A DNA stretch of 11,095 bases from Cephalothrix simula. Its lineage: Eukaryota; Nemertea; Palaeonemertea; Archinemertea; Cephalotrichidae. The stretch spans positions 1 to 11,095 of the forward strand of contig JAXIUW010208842.1 of assembly GCA_035591015.1 (NCBI GenBank), in the 5' to 3' direction. Below are positions 6,756 through 11,095 of this stretch, in pieces. Positions within the stretch are counted from its first letter, which is position 1. Every line of letters begins with the position of its first letter. Both the position numbers and the translations under genes were made by a program. The notes under the pieces are model-generated. The model made no database searches, was not told where the DNA came from, and worked only from the letters and a program-made list of their open reading frames with translations.

Positions 6756-8336
6756 AGGTTTATCATGTAGGCCCTACATAAGAGCGTTTACTGAAAAAGT
6801 CTATCCCAAAAAGTATCAAATGTTCGGGCGTAAAAAGTCAACGGACGAGTATAGGCAAATCTACTAATGTTTGGTACCTCTAAAACCGTCCAACGGTAAA
6901 CTTTAAAATCCCGGTTTTAGTTTTTTGCTAACAATATATAGGGTGATTTTATTCAAATTCAAAATTGAAATTTTTTTCAAATTTTGTATTACGCCTTATG
7001 GCAGCGGATCACATAAAACCCCAAATCTTCCAACGAAAAAAGTCAAATGTAAAATTTCCGATATTCCGATATTCACATATTTTGGACATTGACTAAACGC
7101 TAAACTTTCCAAATTTTCAGAATCTGCTTTTAGTTTTTAGATTGGACATCTCATTCCCGAGCTATGAGATCGTCAATGCAGTTCTCCTATTAATCCTATA
7201 CATTTACTAAACTACATGTACGAACCCGATATTTTTTGACGCGCTCGTTAATTATCATCAATTCAGTGCCATCTCCGCGAAAGTTGGTAATGACAATCCA
7301 TGGTTGGCTGCTGCCATACCTATTTAGATGCATAATACAAATGCCACTCCCATTTTAGGTGTATCATGAAATTATGCAAGTATTATAAAATTTTAAATGT
7401 ATTTTCACTTAAATCTGAGTGCTATTGTGAACAAGGGTAAAGCCCAAGAGCTCAGGAAGCCAATAAAAATGACGAGCCTGGGTAATGGATACTTTGTTGG
7501 GCAATTTCTTGGATGCTGGGATAGGAACCTCTTACCAACAAAACTTAAGTCAAAAATGGTCAAATGAGCTGGAACTATGGTTTATCTTTATCAAGATTCA
7601 CCTAAACATGCGTGAAATATTGCCAGAAAAAGCCCCAGCACCAATCTTCATATCTTTGAAGCTGCTGAAGCAGGTCCGAAGTCAATGTGAACAAAGTGAA
7701 AAATGCTTAATTTAAAATAAGAAAAGGAAAAGCCTTAAAATCGACAGGAATATTGCTATTGAACATAACGCACAGGAAGAGGCATCTGGCATGGTGCAAA
7801 AGCTACTTTAAATTGAGCTTAAAACCGGATATATCGATAGGACAAATATGAGCAGTCCTGATGGCTCTCATGCCTGGGTTAAGGGATAGTTCCCTGACAG
7901 TATAGATGCTTCAGCCCGGGTAAGAAGCCATTTGATCATTGGTACTATGAATATATGATCTGGTAACGGTAGATTAAACCATTTTAGGTAACCTATGGAC
8001 TTATGATACACTTATGAAATTATTGTCAATTTTTTAATCTAATACAATGCCATAGGAAATCCCAACTAAAATAAATGAAAATTTTTACCAGAAACAGATA
8101 GCTAGCATATATATCTATAGACTCCTACCCTTTTTAAAAAAAAATTTTTTTTGGTTGCCATGGAAACGATTATATCATGTAACTATAGCCTTAAAATTTA
8201 AATGAGCATACAATTATCTAAATTTTGGTATATAACATTAGTCACATACCTTTTGCCTGTCCAAGATATTTTCCTTTTTTCTTATCTGCCATTCTTTCGA
8301 ATGATAGAAAAAATGCAACATCCGAAAATGTGAATA
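6756..8336. other. Long stretch without a supported gene
   Basis: A 9-bp hairpin lies at 6880-6920 (CTAAAACCG with CGGTTTTAG), a 15-nt palindrome at 6765-6779, and a double CCGATATT near 7059-7075. An ATG-started 76-codon plus frame at 7485-7715 matches no family I know and is short enough to be chance. A run of nine A then eight T lies at 8136-8152. The phrase GACGAGCCTG occurs near 6201 and again near 7472, which may be coincidence. No RNA gene was recognised. Confidence 0.4.
8154..8167 (+). promoter_or_regulatory. RFX X-box-like motif
   Basis: GTTGCCATGGAAAC differs at one base from the symmetrical RFX X-box GTTGCCATGGCAAC. RFX factors bind such sites near ciliary genes in animals. No gene start was found close by, so this may be a chance match. 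Confidence 0.2.
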
Positions 8337-8452
8337 CAAAATATCCATGACCATAGTGCAAAGTGTGCAGGGAGATGCGCAGAATATTGCACTGGTAATA
8401 TCGTCAGGTGAAAATATTGTGCTAATTTGTGTTAATTTTGCGCACTGTACGC

Positions 8453-8600
8453 CAATTTTTGATGAGAAAAAAATGTATTATTAACAACACAAATTTTTGA
8501 TGAACAAAAAAAGGTATAACAATGTATTAACAATGAAAATTTTTGATGAACAAAATAAAGGTCATCGCAAATTTTTGATGAGCAAAAAAAGGTCATCCAT
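8453..8600. repeat. Four irregular short repeats
   Basis: The core ATTTTTGATGA followed by G/AC and an A-run occurs four times, with T-runs starting at 8456, 8494, 8540 and 8572 (spacings 38, 46 and 32). The last three also share AAAGGTAT or AAAGGTCATC. They lie inside the putative 22-bp-TIR transposon and resemble the subterminal repeats that transposases bind in many DNA elements. That role is only an inference. Confidence 0.6.
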
Positions 8601-8636
8601 GTGGTTAACACTTACAAATTGTGAATCAAAAATGAT

Positions 8637-8866
8637 TTCATGCTCAAGACTGCGGTATGAGAAAATATATTGGTTTGTTTCACTGGAGTATTTCAAGATC
8701 ACGCTGAATTATTTCAAGGTCTGCGCCGATAATTTTACCACAAAATTTTGTCAATGCCAAATTTCATGATCAAGACTGCGGTATGAGAAAATATACTGGT
8801 TTGTTGGTCCGTTTCACTGCAGTATTTCAAAATCACGCAGAAATATTTCAAAGTCTGCGCCGACTG
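8637..8866. repeat. Direct duplication, 126-bp period
   Basis: TCAAGACTGCGGTATGAGAAAATATA starts at 8644 and again at 8770. Both copies continue through TGGTTTGTT, CACTG.AGTATTTCAA, ATCACGC and TTCAA.GTCTGCGCCGA. The second copy has a short extra GGTCCG. Similarity is high by eye, with few substitutions. Confidence 0.8.
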
Positions 8867-9649
8867 GAAAAACCGAGACTATATATATGCCGGAAATTCA
8901 GGATGAAAAAAATTCAGTCGACGGTAAATGCAGGTAAGTCATTGACAAAAAGTTTGTAATGCCAGTAGACAACATCGGTAGATCTATAGCTAATTACTGG
9001 TGGGCCCTTCCCATTCGGATTGCACATTGATGCACAAGGAATGTCCTTTAATCATGCCAGTAGGGTAAGTTCTGGTAAATGATGGCAAATGGTAACATCC
9101 TTATGTTTTTATTCGATTGAATTGGACACTGCAATTTTTTTCCATTATTAAATTCCACATTAGACCAATGTCCAATACTACAATATGTTATATTGTATAA
9201 CACAAATTGATAAATTGGTGCATAAACACATGGGTGAATTGTCGTGATTTTTGTAACTAAAGTTGTAAATATTAACAATATATATATTGCGTCTGGCCTT
9301 CGATCAGAATGGTCAACCTCATTTCATTTGCGGCTGCATATTGTGTCTGGTTCATCGTAGTTTCCACTATGGCCTTTTGGTCACTGCTTAACTAGCTGGT
9401 AGCATGAAGCCATTGTAAATATATCTGCTCCAGTAGATTTTTGGCAAAAAAAATGGTGGTAGATATCAACGGTAGGTTTAAACTCTGCCGAAAAAACTTT
9501 TGGCAGTAGGCTGAAATGTTTTTCCAGTATGGCGAATAAAGGTTTCTGGTTGATTTTCTCCAAACCTGTGTCAACTTTTCAGCTTTTTAAAAATTCTCCG
9601 CTGAATTTATTCGGTGCACCCTGCACACTTTGCACTATGGCAAAATATC

Positions 9650-10070
9650 AATTTGCAAAATAATACAATCAAATTTTTTTCATTGAGCAAAAGAGTAATA
9701 ATGAGAGAACTTTCAGGGTTCCTGACAGATTTAAAAATTTTGTTTTTGTTGGTTTATTTAGCCCTGGTCAAAAGATCGACCTACAGTTTCACAAATAGTA
9801 TATACGTAGGCACTAAAAACACCCGATCACTTAGCTTATTGGGTGCTCATTGCTATGAATTAAAAAAAATCGTTTTGGGCTGAAAATTTGCTACAAACCA
9901 GTTGACAGTGTTTGGAGCAAGTGACAAACTTTTGACCAAGATAATCATTATTTATATCAATAATGAAATAATTAAAAGCTTTTACCTGATCAAAAAAGGT
10001 TGTAAAAAGCAGTAAAAAGATGTATTTGATGATTTATTCCCTGACAATGTCTGTTAGCAAATCGTGCTAG
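9650..10070. other. AT-rich stretch without a gene
   Basis: A plus-strand frame starting with ATG at 9701 and ending at 9883 would give about 60 residues with one hydrophobic stretch (LKILFLLVYLALV). Nothing else supports it as a gene, and low-complexity AT-rich DNA often gives such frames. I see nothing else here. Confidence 0.35.
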
Positions 10071-10233
10071 CTAGTCTGGTTCCCATACCCCATAAAGAGG
10101 CTGGTCAAAGTGAGATCAGATACAAAAAGGAAAAAAATCAATTTAGTGCAATATGTTAAGCCTTGATGACCGCCAATTTTGGTTTTTCCTTATTTTTCCT
10201 CTTTTTCATAGAGGTAATGCACAACTTAATATA
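10071..10233 (+). repeat. Left arm of inverted repeat, 10071-10710
   Basis: This arm is the reverse complement of 10541-10710 with good similarity. Shared blocks include TGGTTCC, CCCATAAAGAGGC, ATCAGATACA, CAATTTAGT, ATATGTTAAGCCT, GATGACCGCCA, TTTTGGTTTTTCCTTATTTTT and TCATAGAGGTAATGCACAACTTAATATA. The arms face each other across ~307 bp. This fits a foldback or MITE element younger than the other inverted repeats here. No target-site duplication was seen. Confidence 0.8.
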
Positions 10234-10513
10234 TATAGTTATATGAGATGAATCTTTTATCTAATATAGCCGGAATACCAAAATGTTCAAAACACCCAAA
10301 CCGTAGTTCAACAACAAGAGAAATGAGAAATATTATATTTCCCAAATGTTGATGCCTACGTAACTAAGAAGATATAACGTTAGTAAATACGGTATATACA
10401 GGACATTCAGCTGTTCAGGAAGGGTCTCAGAACTTTATTTTTGAAAAACAAATTTTGAGAAAAGAGAATTTTAAAGTTTATAGGTGACCTTGGGATTTAT
10501 TAGTTATATTTCA

Positions 10514-10554
10514 CACAACTTAATATACTCAGGTTTTCGATATATTAAGTTGTG
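10514..10554. repeat. Perfect 14-bp hairpin at the inner arm end
   Basis: CACAACTTAATATA at 10514-10527 is exactly inverted at 10541-10554 with a 13-nt loop. The same sequence ends the left arm near 10220-10233, so the motif occurs three times. The right inner end therefore carries an extra inverted copy of the arm tip. Confidence 0.8.
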
Positions 10555-10710
10555 CATTACCTCTATGAAAAACTAGAAAAAGAGAAAAAATAAGGAAAAA
10601 CCAAAACTGGCGGTCATCGAGGCTTAACATATGATAATATTGTACTAAATTGAGTTTTTTTCATTTCTGTATCTGATGGCCTCTTTATGGGATATAGGAA
10701 CCAGCCATAG
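10541..10710 (-). repeat. Right arm of inverted repeat, 10071-10710
   Basis: This is the inverted partner of 10071-10233. Relative to the left arm it has small insertions: a CTAGTT-like block after the A/T-rich segment near 10570, and ATATTATC-type sequence near 10630. Minus-strand frames at 10614-10850 cross its outer edge and are treated as by-products. Confidence 0.8.
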
Positions 10711-10773
10711 TGGAATCGCCGCCATTTTAATGTGACATGTCCGGCGACAGGAGACAATCTGCTGGTGGCTGGT

Positions 10774-10815
10774 GGAATGTACAATCTGCAATAATTCTTT
10801 GCAATTGTACATTCC
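10774..10815. repeat. Perfect 12-bp inverted repeat, hairpin
   Basis: GGAATGTACAAT at 10774-10785 is exactly inverted at 10804-10815 across an 18-nt loop. The loop edges can extend the pairing (CTGCAA with TTGC). Related blocks (ACATTCCGC) recur at about 10810 and 10876, so this may be part of another short element. Confidence 0.6.
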
Positions 10816-10987
10816 GCTAGCATGCAATTCATGCGTATTATCGGGGGCAAAATTTTAGTCAGATACGCTGACTAACATTCCGCCAACCGATAAATCTATT
10901 CTTAATTCTGTCATCATAATTCATTTTAATACAGTATTTGGTATGCAAAAAAAACATATTTTTTAGTCAATACATGGTTAAAATTGC

Positions 10988-11095
10988 TTAGCCCCTGGAC
11001 TTTACGCCCACGAAACTGTGAAACACCCAAGCGGCGCCCGCTTTCGGCGGATCATTGGCAGCAGACTCCGGTGGCAGTTGTCTCATGGATTCCAC
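10988..11095 (-). other. GC- and CpG-rich edge, possible partial exon
   Basis: Composition changes abruptly here: the last ~105 bp are GC-rich with several CpG pairs, against an AT-rich background. On the minus strand a frame is open from the window edge to a TAA at 10988-10990 (36 codons, with an ATG at 11086), and the product is rich in proline and alanine. At least one plus-strand frame is also open, so coding is not proven. It may be a gene edge, a CpG-rich promoter or a repeat fragment. The window ends before this can be decided. Confidence 0.25.

Larger units (their letters stand above)
8351..9640. mobile_element. Putative non-autonomous DNA transposon, 22-bp TIRs
   Basis: CCATAGTGCAAAGTGTGCAGGG at 8351-8372 is exactly inverted at 9619-9640. 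The 9-bp CAAAATATC lies directly outside the right end (9641-9649) and five bases outside the left end (8337-8345), so it may be a target-site duplication. A 9-bp duplication would fit Mutator-like elements, but the five extra bases (CATGA) make this uncertain. The interior has tandem repeats at 8453-8600 and 8637-8866 and no transposase-like frame. The identical ends suggest fairly recent activity or selection on them. Confidence 0.6.

Noticed and set aside
7485-7715. ATG-started 76-aa plus frame
   Set aside because: It has no recognised family and no supporting splice or promoter signal. Its length is within chance for 1.5 kb of such DNA.

Overview
The window looks like AT-rich, gene-poor animal nuclear DNA. 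Most of it consists of repeats and remains of mobile elements. The evidence for a eukaryote is a tRNA-derived SINE with target-site duplications, several long inverted repeats of the foldback or MITE kind, a satellite-like array, and splice signals next to the only convincing coding sequence. The repeat mix would suit a marine invertebrate such as a mollusc, but this is a guess. I see no bacterial-type operon, ribosomal RNA, functional tRNA or CRISPR array.

Layout. Positions 83-454 hold two diverged direct copies of an unknown repeat, one interrupted by a palindromic insert. Positions 960-1109 hold a short hairpin and a 28-bp tandem duplication. About 1810-2880 is a 1.1-kb element-like unit bounded by diverged inverted arms, with a 59-nt almost perfect palindrome in its left arm. 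Positions 3504-3825 are a minus-strand SINE whose 3' tail is duplicated in tandem. Positions 4507-5159 are a large foldback structure built from four copies of a ~170-bp unit.

The best gene is on the minus strand at 5321-5671: an intronless 116-residue protein with a long charged helix and an acidic tail. Just upstream on the same strand (5859-6052) is a possible tiny two-exon coding unit with a 68-bp intron. Together they might form one compact or bicistronic transcript, but this is inferred.

Right of the genes, 6263-6755 is a ~155-bp tandem array whose units carry GC-rich palindromes able to form G-quadruplexes. Positions 6756-8336 are mostly featureless. Positions 8351-9640 are bounded by identical 22-bp inverted ends, with a 9-bp direct repeat close by, and look like a non-autonomous DNA transposon with internal tandem repeats. 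Positions 10071-10710 form another inverted repeat with ~165-bp arms. The last ~105 bp are GC- and CpG-rich and may be the edge of another gene.

No complete transposase, reverse transcriptase or known enzyme is visible, and I recognise no named gene. The genes give no pathway to describe. The main interest lies in the density of independent hairpin-forming elements and in the small unrecognised gene pair between them.
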